Positions 1 to 5,675 of a DNA stretch of 5,675 nt are shown piece by piece. The first letter of the stretch is position 1. Every line of letters begins with the position of its first letter. Below the pieces are notes generated by a model. The model was not told where the DNA came from. It saw nothing but the letters and a program-made list of their open reading frames with translations, and did not search any database. This DNA comes from Candidatus Zixiibacteriota bacterium. GTDB lineage: Bacteria > Zixibacteria > MSB-5A5 > GN15 > FEB-12. Both the position numbers and the translations under genes were made by a program. The stretch is from positions 1 through 5,675 of the forward strand of contig JAUVAR010000186.1 of NCBI GenBank assembly GCA_030591625.1, in the 5' to 3' direction.

Positions 1-81
1 GTATGAGATTTCAATGGGGAGCAAAGTTTGATCTATTAACCGTAAAGAATTGCCTGATCGTTCGAGAGTCTTTATTTTCAT
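1..81 (-). CDS. mtnA: Start of methylthioribose-1-phosphate isomerase (MtnA), cut by window edge
   Basis: Twenty-seven codons are visible from an ATG at 79-81 to the window edge, without a stop. The peptide begins MKIKTLERSGN and continues SLRLIDQTLLPIE. The pattern 'short beta strand, then L-x-LIDQT-x-LP-x-E' is how S-methyl-5-thioribose-1-phosphate isomerases (aIF2B/eIF2B-related family) usually start. These cytoplasmic enzymes convert 5-methylthioribose 1-phosphate to 5-methylthioribulose 1-phosphate in methionine salvage. The catalytic Cys and Asp lie downstream and cannot be seen. The ATG is 20 nt after the stop of the acyl-CoA synthetase with no terminator between them, so the two genes are probably co-transcribed. 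No convincing Shine-Dalgarno sequence precedes it; the start was chosen because it gives the expected family N-terminus. A related eIF2B-like sugar-phosphate isomerase is the main alternative. The call rests on my memory of the family motif over a short peptide. Confidence 0.72.
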   Translation of the reverse strand, partial: MKIKTLERSGNSLRLIDQTLLPIEISY

Positions 82-101
82 TAGTAAATATCTGTTCGAT
101 G

Positions 102-1769
102 TTACTTATAAACGTAACGTTTTACTTTTTTCGTTGAAGTCTTTTCAAGTTCATCAATTTGATAATCAACGCTGGTGATTCGTTTGTACGATGCAAGCTC
201 TGCATTTGTCTTGTTTACTTCTTCCAGCAAAATATTCATCAATTCATTATGCTCGTACTCTTCTGTAGTTTTCCCAAATTCGCTGACAAACTGTTCTGAG
301 TCAGGGACTAAAAGCGCGCAAACCTCTTCTCCCTGACGGCCATCTTTTTTTCTTCCAAATACAATTACTTCAATAAGATATTTTGACAGGAGTAGTTTTA
401 CTTCAAGCTCTTCGGGAAAGATATTTTTGCCGGCCGCCGATACGATCAGATTCTTGGCTCGACCTGTTATCCATAAGTGCCCATCTTTCAATCTGCCTAA
501 GTCGCCAGTATGAAGCCATCCATCGCGGATTAACTCAGCAGTCTGTTCGGGGTTATCTCGATAGCCGGGAGTAATCGAATCACCTCGGGCAATAATTTCG
601 CCAATGCCCTGTTCGTTGGGTTGGTTTATCTTGATTTCTACATTCGGTAATGGTGCTCCAACAGAGCCAAACTTTATATCGTCGGAGCGATTGGCAGAGA
701 GGATTGGTGATGTTTCAGTGAGGCCATATCCCTCTATCAGCAGAAAACCTATCAGACAGAAGAAACGTGCGATAGATGGCGGAAGAGGTGCGCCTCCAGA
801 TACAAACAGATAGATAGAATTAAGCCCGGCCTTTGATCTCAAAGATGCAAAAAGCGTTTTCCCCCAATGGAAACCTAAAGACCATCCGATTGCTGAAATT
901 CTAAAGAGTATATTAAACAAAAGTTTTCTTGCCAATGGCGCCCCATCTATGGCACGATTCATCGACTGGTACATCTTTTCGTACAGTAGTGGCACACCAC
1001 ACATGACAGAGATATCATTGTTACCAATATCCTGAATGATATCTCGTGATTTTAATGAACGTGCATATACAATTGATCCACCTGTGAGCATAGGTAAAAG
1101 AAATCCTGCTAATGCTTCGAAAGTATGATGCAACGGCAGGACCGAAAGGAATTTTTCATGTCCATCAATATCTAAAGCTTCTCTCGCACCTTCGACATTT
1201 GCCAATAAATTGCGGTGAGTCAATTGTACTGCCTTGGGGGCACCAGTAGTACCTGATGTGTATATGAGTACTGCTATATCATCCAAAGATGAATCAGGCT
1301 TGCTGCTTTGATTAGACTTTTTATTGCGCCAATATTGTTCCGAGTTTTGATCAAACGATATGACATCAATTTTAGCATTGGAATCAGAGAACATTTTTTC
1401 AAATTGAGTAGAACATATTACCGTTTTGATTTGAGCATGTTCTATGATATAAGCAATTTCATTCTCTTTCAGATTAGCATCAATTGGAACGACTGTTTTG
1501 CAAGCTTTTAAAATTGCCATATATGCAATCGGCCAGTCCGGGCAGTTTTCCGAAAGAATCGCAATTTCGGGTTGGTTATGAAATGCTTCTCCATTAAGAA
1601 TTGTTGTCATCTCACTAATTTCAGCAAGCATTTCACCGAAGGTAATATTTCTACCTTCACCGCCCATGCCGATAAGAGCGATTTTATCTGGCAGTCGTTG
1701 AGCCGAGATAGCAAAAGCTGCAGATATATTGTTAGCTTTTATTGATGGGGCTGGAATCTTGTTTGACAT
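102..1769 (-). CDS. AMP-forming long-chain acyl-CoA synthetase (FadD/FAA1-like)
   Basis: Complete 555-residue member of the ANL adenylating superfamily. It should activate a fatty acid with ATP to an acyl-adenylate, then transfer the acyl group to CoA (long-chain fatty acid-CoA ligase type), in the cytoplasm or at the inner membrane face. The core motifs are all present: phosphate-binding loop YTSGTTGAPK (170-179), SGGAPLP (324-330), EGYGLTET (346-353), GWLHTGDLG (417-425) with the ribose-binding Asp423, and hinge/A8 region GRAKNLIVSAAGKNIFPEE (436-454). The C-terminal TSTKKVKR (544-551) places the adenylation lysine at about Lys548. This 'T-x-x-K-V-K-R' ending and the 270-320 segment before SGGAPLP point to the FAA1-type (COG1022) long-chain branch rather than acetyl-CoA synthetase. 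The ATG at 1767-1769 gives a normal N-terminus; only a weak purine stretch (TTAAGAA) precedes it. There is no signal peptide or transmembrane anchor. The upstream gene ends in a terminator, so this gene probably has its own promoter; mtnA follows by 20 nt. Chain-length preference cannot be read from the sequence. Confidence 0.93.
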   Translation of the reverse strand: MSNKIPAPSIKANNISAAFAISAQRLPDKIALIGMGGEGRNITFGEMLAEISEMTTILNGEAFHNQPEIAILSENCPDWPIAYMAILKACKTVVPIDANLKENEIAYIIEHAQIKTVICSTQFEKMFSDSNAKIDVISFDQNSEQYWRNKKSNQSSKPDSSLDDIAVLIYTSGTTGAPKAVQLTHRNLLANVEGAREALDIDGHEKFLSVLPLHHTFEALAGFLLPMLTGGSIVYARSLKSRDIIQDIGNNDISVMCGVPLLYEKMYQSMNRAIDGAPLARKLLFNILFRISAIGWSLGFHWGKTLFASLRSKAGLNSIYLFVSGGAPLPPSIARFFCLIGFLLIEGYGLTETSPILSANRSDDIKFGSVGAPLPNVEIKINQPNEQGIGEIIARGDSITPGYRDNPEQTAELIRDGWLHTGDLGRLKDGHLWITGRAKNLIVSAAGKNIFPEELEVKLLLSKYLIEVIVFGRKKDGRQGEEVCALLVPDSEQFVSEFGKTTEEYEHNELMNILLEEVNKTNAELASYKRITSVDYQIDELEKTSTKKVKRYVYK

Positions 1770-1782
1770 ATTCTTAATTTAA

Positions 1783-1797
1783 GAGATTGGATATCTC
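1783..1797 (-). promoter_or_regulatory. Short inverted repeat in the acyl-CoA synthetase leader (possible operator)
   Basis: GAGAT, a 5-nt spacer, then ATCTC form a perfect 5-bp inverted repeat 14-28 nt upstream of the synthetase ATG. It lies between the preceding terminator and the start codon, so it falls in the only space available for a promoter. A weak -35-like TTGATT (about 1814-1819) lies upstream, but no good -10 element is at proper spacing. It could be a repressor site, a small RNA hairpin or chance. Confidence 0.2.
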
Positions 1798-1821
1798 AGG
1801 TAAAGGGAATTTAAATCAAAG

Positions 1822-1851
1822 AAAAAGGGTCGAAGAAAATATCTTCGACCC
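1822..1851 (-). terminator. Intrinsic terminator of the Ig-like lipoprotein gene
   Basis: On the minus strand GGGTCGAAGA, a 5-nt loop and TCTTCGACCC form a perfect 10-bp stem (1842-1851 pairing with 1827-1836), followed at once by TTTTT (1826-1822). The stem begins 26 nt after the lipoprotein stop codon. The plus-strand side has no T tract, so it acts on minus-strand transcripts only. It separates the lipoprotein gene from the acyl-CoA synthetase gene. Confidence 0.9.
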
Positions 1852-1852
1852 C

Positions 1853-1873
1853 TTAAACCGCTAAGTGGTTTAA
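1853..1873 (-). repeat. Inverted repeat between lipoprotein stop codon and terminator
   Basis: TTAAACC (1853-1859) and GGTTTAA (1867-1873) are perfect 7-bp inverted arms around a 7-nt spacer. The repeat starts 4 nt after the stop codon and ends 1 nt before the terminator stem, so the mRNA 3' end would carry two hairpins in series. The arms are AT-rich and weaker than the terminator stem. It may protect the 3' end or have no function. Confidence 0.45.
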
Positions 1874-1877
1874 TATC

Positions 1878-4349
1878 TTATTCGACTTTTACTTTCAAAA
1901 TTAAGTCAACCAAGCCACGCGGATCGGTATCTGAGACTGTTATAGTGAAATCACCAATACCTGGTGCAGTCCAGCTAAATCCAGTCGCTTCACCGTATTC
2001 GTCGGTAGTCTGGGTCGCACCAACTACCGGATTGGCACCTGTAGCAGTTGCATTTAGAGTATGATCACCCAATGGATTACTGAAACGATCTTTTATGATC
2101 ACCTTGAAGGTTATTGTTTCACCTACCGCTGCAGCAGTCTGGCCATCAATCTTTGAGAGGTCAGTACTTGTTCCAGCAGTTAGCAGAGTACAGATAGCAG
2201 TAACAGAACCACCACCCTTCACCCAGTATGTAGCCATATCAATAGCACCAATACCATCATCATTTCCGCCAGATAGCGAATAGTCTTTGGTGAGTACCTT
2301 TGAGACTACTTTTACTCGTTCTGAGGCAGAGTAACAACCATCTGCAAACGTTCCGCCTACGGCAGTCATATGACTTGCATCACCCTTAAATACTGTTCCA
2401 TCTATTACATAATTGCCATTTAGATCAACAGCATCAACGGTTATCCAGAAGTTGTCTGAACCATTAGCAGTCATTTGGGTCTGCCAGCCGGAAATTGTAA
2501 GAGTCGCGGCGGAATGAGAATTATAGAAGAATGTACTATCTAAAACAGTTCCACCGGCAGTCTCTGCATAGATCCATACAATACCATCTGCCGTAACAAC
2601 GTTATTGCCTGAGAGCCAGGTTGAAGTTGCTTTACCTTTCCAATCCTTCGTCCGTTCCTGATGAGATTTCATCGTACCTTCATCGGTAGAGAAATATACG
2701 ACAGTTGAATCATTAACCGGGTTCAACCATTGATCGGAAACGATTGCAATAATCGCAACTTCCTCGCCAACATTATCCCAGTATGGGACATTACAATCTT
2801 CTGATCCAATCACGATATGTGCAGGAGGTCCGGCTGATACGAGGATATAAGATGCTTCAGAAAGGACAGTACCTGAGGAAGCTCTTATTTTTACTGTTCC
2901 AGCGAATGTACCTGAGTGTACCTGAGTAGAGGCAACACCCTGAGCATCTGTGTAAGTCAGAAATGGTCCTGTTCCGGCATCGTTGAAAGTAACTCCACCG
3001 GGCTGATCAATAATGTGGAAATTGATCGGGACACCAGCTCCAACTTTACGACCAGTAATATCATAACCAGTAGCAAAGATTGTTGCGACTTCCATACCAC
3101 CTGTCTGAGTAACAGCAATTTGCATAGAGTCAGTCATTAAGAATATTGAATTTATCGATGTATCAGCAATCATTGGAATCGCGTAATCAATTGAACTCGT
3201 CATACCAAGATCAACGACAGTCATCTTAATATAAACTGTTGCAGGTTCACTTCCGGCAGTAAACTGGAAGGTAGCAACTCCACTAGTTGTTGTCACTGAT
3301 GTAGGTATGGAACCATAAGAATCCCACACATTGTTATTGTTGGCATCACCTGTCAATTCATCTGTACCTACAGACCAACGACCATTGCCATCAACATCTC
3401 TGAATTCTTCACCAGCGACCAACTGAATGACAGTACCATCAGCAACAGCAGAATCCAAACCGTCTTTTACAGTCATTGTGAAGGTTGCAACATCAATACC
3501 ATTAGCTAACAAGAGTGTCTTGTCTGGATCAGCATCAATAGATGAATTAGCAACTAGTAAAACCGTAACCTCAACGGAGGCTTGGATATTATTATCATCA
3601 ACTGTCAGAAGTACGTACGAAGTACCCGATTCAGCTGAAGCAACATAAGGCACTGTGACAGTGCCACCAGAGGTAAATGCTGTAGCAGAGATAGTACCAA
3701 TAGCATCCCACGTTCCGTTATTGTTGAGATCGTAAACGAGTGAATCAGTACCTTCAGTCCATAAACCATCTTTATTCACATCAACGAATCTTTCACCCGC
3801 TATAACTCTGATCATAGTATTATCTGGAGCGTTGTTGCCGTCACTATCTTTGATAGTTACTACAATATTTGTCACATCAATACCATTCCCCAGCATTGTG
3901 TAGGTCATATAGTCTGTGCTTATTATCCCTATATTAGCAGCACCTTCACCAACATTCAATTGTAGAGTCTGCTGTGTGCCGGATCCTGAAATTGTAGCTG
4001 TAATTGTAATTGATCCGGTTGTTGTTGCTGTAAAAGTTGTACCAGCACTTCCGTTTGCATCTGTGGTGTCAATCGAAGCTGAAAACGTTCCGCCAATAAC
4101 TGGTGAAACTGTGAAGGTAACTATCTGGTCTGCGGTGGCAGTACCATCAACAGTAACCGTTGCATCAATCACAGTAGTTCCATTGGCAGATATCAATGTA
4201 GGACTGGCTGTTAGAACTATTGATGTTCCTGAGTTTCCGGCAGTATCATCAAGAGTACTTCTTGAGCTACATCCTGCAAGAACGAGGACAAATAGCGCCA
4301 TGCAATAAATGCCAGCGTATAATACGTTAAGCGACTTCTTCGCGAACAT
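1878..4349 (-). CDS. Large secreted lipoprotein of about seven bacterial Ig-like domains
   Basis: An 823-residue protein. The N-terminus has Lys4-Lys5, a hydrophobic stretch (9-26) and lipobox L-A-G-C with Cys27. Ser28-Ser29 follow rather than Asp, so outer-membrane or surface placement is likely if the organism follows the Lol +2 rule. After a short Ser/Thr/Gly linker come beta-rich units of 85-130 residues with the Big_1/invasin-like pattern 'ANG-x-D/T-x(4)-V-T-V-x-D... G-x-A-x-T/F': approximately 43-134, 139-264, 267-392, 398-506, 508-610, 613-735 and 737-823. Units 2 and 3 are a gapless duplication and each carries an Asp/Asn-rich insert resembling calcium-binding DxDxDG loops (190-215, 318-343). 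Cys672 and Cys720 in unit 6 could pair. No enzyme motif is visible. It has its own Shine-Dalgarno sequence and terminator and lies just downstream of a secretin gene. Such proteins are usually adhesins or surface scaffolds; I do not recognise a named family, so the function is open. Confidence 0.9.
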   Translation of the reverse strand: MFAKKSLNVLYAGIYCMALFVLVLAGCSSRSTLDDTAGNSGTSIVLTASPTLISANGTTVIDATVTVDGTATADQIVTFTVSPVIGGTFSASIDTTDANGSAGTTFTATTTGSITITATISGSGTQQTLQLNVGEGAANIGIISTDYMTYTMLGNGIDVTNIVVTIKDSDGNNAPDNTMIRVIAGERFVDVNKDGLWTEGTDSLVYDLNNNGTWDAIGTISATAFTSGGTVTVPYVASAESGTSYVLLTVDDNNIQASVEVTVLLVANSSIDADPDKTLLLANGIDVATFTMTVKDGLDSAVADGTVIQLVAGEEFRDVDGNGRWSVGTDELTGDANNNNVWDSYGSIPTSVTTTSGVATFQFTAGSEPATVYIKMTVVDLGMTSSIDYAIPMIADTSINSIFLMTDSMQIAVTQTGGMEVATIFATGYDITGRKVGAGVPINFHIIDQPGGVTFNDAGTGPFLTYTDAQGVASTQVHSGTFAGTVKIRASSGTVLSEASYILVSAGPPAHIVIGSEDCNVPYWDNVGEEVAIIAIVSDQWLNPVNDSTVVYFSTDEGTMKSHQERTKDWKGKATSTWLSGNNVVTADGIVWIYAETAGGTVLDSTFFYNSHSAATLTISGWQTQMTANGSDNFWITVDAVDLNGNYVIDGTVFKGDASHMTAVGGTFADGCYSASERVKVVSKVLTKDYSLSGGNDDGIGAIDMATYWVKGGGSVTAICTLLTAGTSTDLSKIDGQTAAAVGETITFKVIIKDRFSNPLGDHTLNATATGANPVVGATQTTDEYGEATGFSWTAPGIGDFTITVSDTDPRGLVDLILKVKVE
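2908..2927. repeat. Perfect 10-bp tandem duplication inside the lipoprotein gene
   Basis: GTACCTGAGT occurs twice in immediate succession. It lies in Ig-like unit 4. A 10-bp unit is not a multiple of three, so the copies are read in different frames (T-Q-V, then H-S-G-T), and gain or loss of one copy would frameshift the gene. The encoded peptide still fits the 'G-x-A-x-T... S-G-T-x-A-G-T-V' pattern of the domain, so the reading frame here appears intact. Confidence 0.6.
3321..3398 (-). other. Asp/Asn-rich putative calcium-binding insert, second copy (residues 318-343)
   Basis: The two loops are D318-x-D320-x-N322-G323 ending at D330, and D335-x-N337-x-N339 with W342-D343. They resemble DxDxDG-type calcium-binding loops (EF-hand, dockerin and thrombospondin-3 style). 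In the second loop Asn340 replaces the usual Gly. Ion binding is inferred from the side-chain spacing only. Confidence 0.55.
3705..3782 (-). other. Asp/Asn-rich putative calcium-binding insert, first copy (residues 190-215)
   Basis: The two loops are D190-x-N192-x-D194-G195 with W197 and D202, and D207-x-N209-x-N211-G212 with W214-D215. The spacing of the oxygen-bearing side chains matches DxDxDGxxD-type calcium sites. The same arrangement recurs exactly 128 residues later, which favours a conserved structural role over low-complexity drift. Confidence 0.57.
4272..4349 (-). other. Lipoprotein signal peptide (residues 1-26)
   Basis: A short basic start (K4, K5) is followed by a hydrophobic core including ALFVLVL, and a consensus lipobox L-A-G-C. 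Signal peptidase II would cleave before Cys27 (codon 4269-4271), which would then be lipidated. The residue after the Cys is Ser, so there is no Asp inner-membrane retention signal of the enterobacterial kind. Confidence 0.93.
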
Positions 4350-4354
4350 AACAT

Positions 4355-4359
4355 CTCCT
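4355..4359 (-). promoter_or_regulatory. Shine-Dalgarno site of the lipoprotein gene
   Basis: AGGAG on the minus strand, 5 nt before the ATG at 4347-4349. It is the only strong Shine-Dalgarno sequence among the starts visible in the window and fixes the start of the lipoprotein gene. Confidence 0.85.
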
Positions 4360-4392
4360 GCTATCTAAAATTGTTTACTTTTTAATCTGTTT

Positions 4393-4406
4393 GAGGCTCC
4401 TGCCTC
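4393..4406 (-). repeat. Small hairpin in the lipoprotein gene leader
   Basis: GAGGC, a 4-nt loop and GCCTC form a perfect 5-bp GC-rich inverted repeat about 45 nt upstream of the start codon, in the stretch of about 100 nt between the secretin terminator and the lipoprotein ATG. The lipoprotein promoter must lie in or above this stretch, but I find no convincing -35/-10 pair. The repeat could be an mRNA hairpin or a protein-binding half-site pair. Confidence 0.3.
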
Positions 4407-4447
4407 TTACTCTATTAATCGGCTTATTTTGTCATTTTTTTACATAG

Positions 4448-4477
4448 AAAAAGGCCTTTCCCACGGAAGGAAAGGCC
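4448..4477 (-). terminator. Intrinsic terminator of the secretin gene/operon
   Basis: On the minus strand GGCCTTTCC, a 7-nt loop and GGAAAGGCC form a perfect 9-bp stem (4469-4477 with 4453-4461), followed by TTTTT (4452-4448). The stem starts 29 nt after the secretin stop codon. It ends the upstream operon and makes the Ig-like lipoprotein gene a separate unit. Confidence 0.92.
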
Positions 4478-4506
4478 AGATTTATAAGCATTTATCTCAT
4501 ATCAAC

Positions 4507-5675
4507 TTACGGTGTAACCGCCATTTCATTACCTACAATTGTCGGGGTTACAAAGATGACCAGATCACGACTTTCGACACGTTTTGTTGTGTATTTAAAC
4601 AATGAGCCAAGGATCGGAATATCCTTTAAAAATGGAACACCAACCTCTGTTTCAATTTCATCTTGAGTAGTTAAACCACCAATTACGGCTGTTTGACCAT
4701 TTTCAACAATCACATGAGTCTCTGCATTGTTGGTGTTGATTACAACACCATTGGGATTGAACTCATAAGTTGAACGTTCTGGCTTCAAGTGCATAAGAAT
4801 TTTATTTTCAGCTGTAATATGAGGAGTTACAATCAAAATTGTTCCAACCTCTTCGAGCTTGATGACAACATTACCAGATTCATCGAATTGCTTGATCGGT
4901 ACTTTTTGACCCATCTGAATTCGTGCCTCTGTATTATCGAGAGTTGTGATCTCTGGATGAGCAACAATTTTACCGGAACCATCCGATACCAAAGCTTCAA
5001 CCATTGCCGTCAAATCCCATCCGTGCTGAACAGCACCAAGAGTATATCGACCGACAACATCTGCTCCACGGTCAGCTAACACTTCACCTTTTTGGGTTAG
5101 TTCACGACCTGATCCACTAATATATTTACCCTCTGCTGTCCACATAATACCGAGTTGTTGTAATTCATGACTCGCTATCTCAATCAGTTGCGCGGATATC
5201 TTTATCTGTACAGATGGTTTGTCCAGTTCATCAATATACTTAAGGACAGTTTCAATATTTGATGGTACATCCTGAATAATAATTGAATTTGATCTTGGAT
5301 CGGCGGTTGCTTTACCACGACCATCAGTCAAGAGTGACTGAACAGTTGTCAAAATATCTTTGGCAGCGGAATTTGATATCTTAACTATTCTGGTCTCAAG
5401 AGTTACCAGAGTTCTTTGTTCCTGATTGTGTTTATGCTGTTCACTCATTTCCTTGCGATAATCCTCAGCATTGAGTACACGAATATATCCTTCTTTTTCG
5501 TCAACAATGGCAAGATTGTAAGTACGACCAATAATTCCCATCGCATCGCGCCATAGCACTTTGTTGAGCTTGATTGTAACTGTACCAGTTACATCGGGAG
5601 CTACAACAACGTTAACTTTTCCGTAATCACCAAGTGAGGTCATCACTGTGTTAATTTCAGCAGCCTGGAATTGCA
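4507..5675 (-). CDS. Outer-membrane secretin, PilQ/GspD family, C-terminal part (cut by window edge)
   Basis: 388 complete codons are visible. The frame stays open to the window edge, and the GTG at 5644-5646 is internal: the codons above it read QFQAAEINT and complete an N0/STN-type domain, so the true start lies outside. Counting from the first full codon, there is an N0-type domain (about 1-69), a charged linker (about 70-88) and an N1-type domain (about 90-152, with DPRSNSIII). The secretin domain (about 155-380) contains VAHPEITTLDN, GQTAVIGGL and the signature VPFLKDIPILGSLF (346-359), then the final strand LVIFVTPTIV. Secretins form the multimeric outer-membrane gate of type IV pili, type II/III secretion systems and filamentous phages. 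A single N1 domain directly before the secretin domain fits PilQ better than GspD, which has three (N1-N3). It is the last gene of its unit, as expected for a pilMNOPQ operon, but the upstream genes are not visible. A strong terminator follows. Confidence 0.94.
   Translation of the reverse strand, partial: QFQAAEINTVMTSLGDYGKVNVVVAPDVTGTVTIKLNKVLWRDAMGIIGRTYNLAIVDEKEGYIRVLNAEDYRKEMSEQHKHNQEQRTLVTLETRIVKISNSAAKDILTTVQSLLTDGRGKATADPRSNSIIIQDVPSNIETVLKYIDELDKPSVQIKISAQLIEIASHELQQLGIMWTAEGKYISGSGRELTQKGEVLADRGADVVGRYTLGAVQHGWDLTAMVEALVSDGSGKIVAHPEITTLDNTEARIQMGQKVPIKQFDESGNVVIKLEEVGTILIVTPHITAENKILMHLKPERSTYEFNPNGVVINTNNAETHVIVENGQTAVIGGLTTQDEIETEVGVPFLKDIPILGSLFKYTTKRVESRDLVIFVTPTIVGNEMAVTP

Larger units (their letters stand above)
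3216..3899 (-). repeat. Tandem 128-residue domain duplication in the lipoprotein
   Basis: Residues 151-250 (3600-3899) and 279-378 (3216-3515) align without any gap at a fixed offset of 128 residues, with 41 identities per 100 positions by my hand count. Shared anchors are NGIDV (155 and 283), the spaced T-x-K-D (165 and 293), AGE-x-F-x-D (184 and 312), W-x-x-G-T-D (197 and 325), the Asn pair and WD (214 and 342), and the closing T-V (249 and 377). This is duplication of a whole Ig-like unit with its Asp-rich insert, old enough to have diverged but still under length constraint. Confidence 0.88.

Noticed and set aside
383..813. Two short plus-strand open frames opposite the acyl-CoA synthetase
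   Set aside because: They lie antisense to conserved ANL motifs whose coding constraint explains the open frames; no family resemblance.
3321..3782. Dockerin-type repeats (cellulosome link) suggested by the DxNxDG segments
   Set aside because: The segments are inserted inside Ig-like units 128 residues apart, lack the dockerin helix pattern, and no cohesin is present; a structural calcium loop is a better reading.
3916..4308. 130-codon open frame on the plus strand, opposite the lipoprotein N-terminal region
   Set aside because: It lies fully antisense to a well-supported gene and is rich in Val/Pro/Ala, as expected when Thr/Gly-rich Ig-like coding sequence is read backwards. It shows no recognisable motif and I see no ribosome site.
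4350..4447. Possible promoter or riboswitch in the lipoprotein leader
   Set aside because: An ATGACA-like -35 near 4430-4435 has no acceptable -10 at 16-18 nt. The leader is too short, and lacks the conserved elements, for a c-di-GMP or other riboswitch I recognise.
4789..5079. 96-codon open frame on the plus strand within the secretin gene
   Set aside because: It is antisense to conserved secretin-domain coding sequence. Its composition (many Cys, Ser, Asn) and lack of any motif mark it as a shadow.
1..5675. Mobile element, phage, CRISPR or defence system
   Set aside because: There is no transposase, integrase, attachment-like direct repeat or spaced repeat array, and no nuclease or toxin motif. 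The secretin lacks any neighbouring phage-like gene in view.

Overview
The window carries four protein-coding genes, all on the minus strand, so transcription runs from the high to the low coordinates. It looks like part of a chromosome from a diderm (two-membrane) bacterium: it encodes an outer-membrane secretin and a protein with a clean lipobox. The DNA is moderately AT-rich. The large protein is built from bacterial Ig-like domains carrying Asp/Asn-Gly 'DxNxNGxWD' segments. In my recollection this style is common in poorly cultivated groups of the Fibrobacterota-Chlorobi-Bacteroidota neighbourhood (Zixibacteria-like or Marinimicrobia-like lineages). That placement is a guess and no marker gene confirms it. 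There is no transposase, integrase, tRNA, rRNA or CRISPR array.

Layout in order of transcription. (1) 5675-4507 is the C-terminal part of a PilQ/GspD-family secretin, cut by the window edge; the reading frame stays open past the first in-window start codon. It ends 29 nt before a strong intrinsic terminator (4477-4448). (2) 4349-1878 is an 823-residue secreted lipoprotein of about seven Ig-like domains. It has its own Shine-Dalgarno sequence (AGGAG) and a leader of about 100 nt. Domains 2 and 3 are a gapless tandem duplication with a period of exactly 128 residues. A second strong intrinsic terminator (1851-1822) follows. (3) 1769-102 is a complete AMP-forming long-chain acyl-CoA synthetase. 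(4) From 81 to the window edge lies the start of a further gene, 20 nt after the synthetase. Its 27 visible codons match the N-terminus of methylthioribose-1-phosphate isomerase (MtnA).

The two terminators divide the region into three transcription units: the end of a secretin (probably type IV pilus) operon, a single-gene lipoprotein unit, and a synthetase-mtnA unit. The secretin and the lipoprotein both belong to the cell envelope, and the lipoprotein might be a surface or pilus-associated partner, but only proximity supports this. The acyl-CoA synthetase and MtnA are housekeeping metabolic genes without a visible link to the envelope genes. The least ordinary item is the Ig-like lipoprotein with its duplicated Asp-rich, possibly calcium-binding domains next to the secretin. 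I see no clear sign of a wholly new system.
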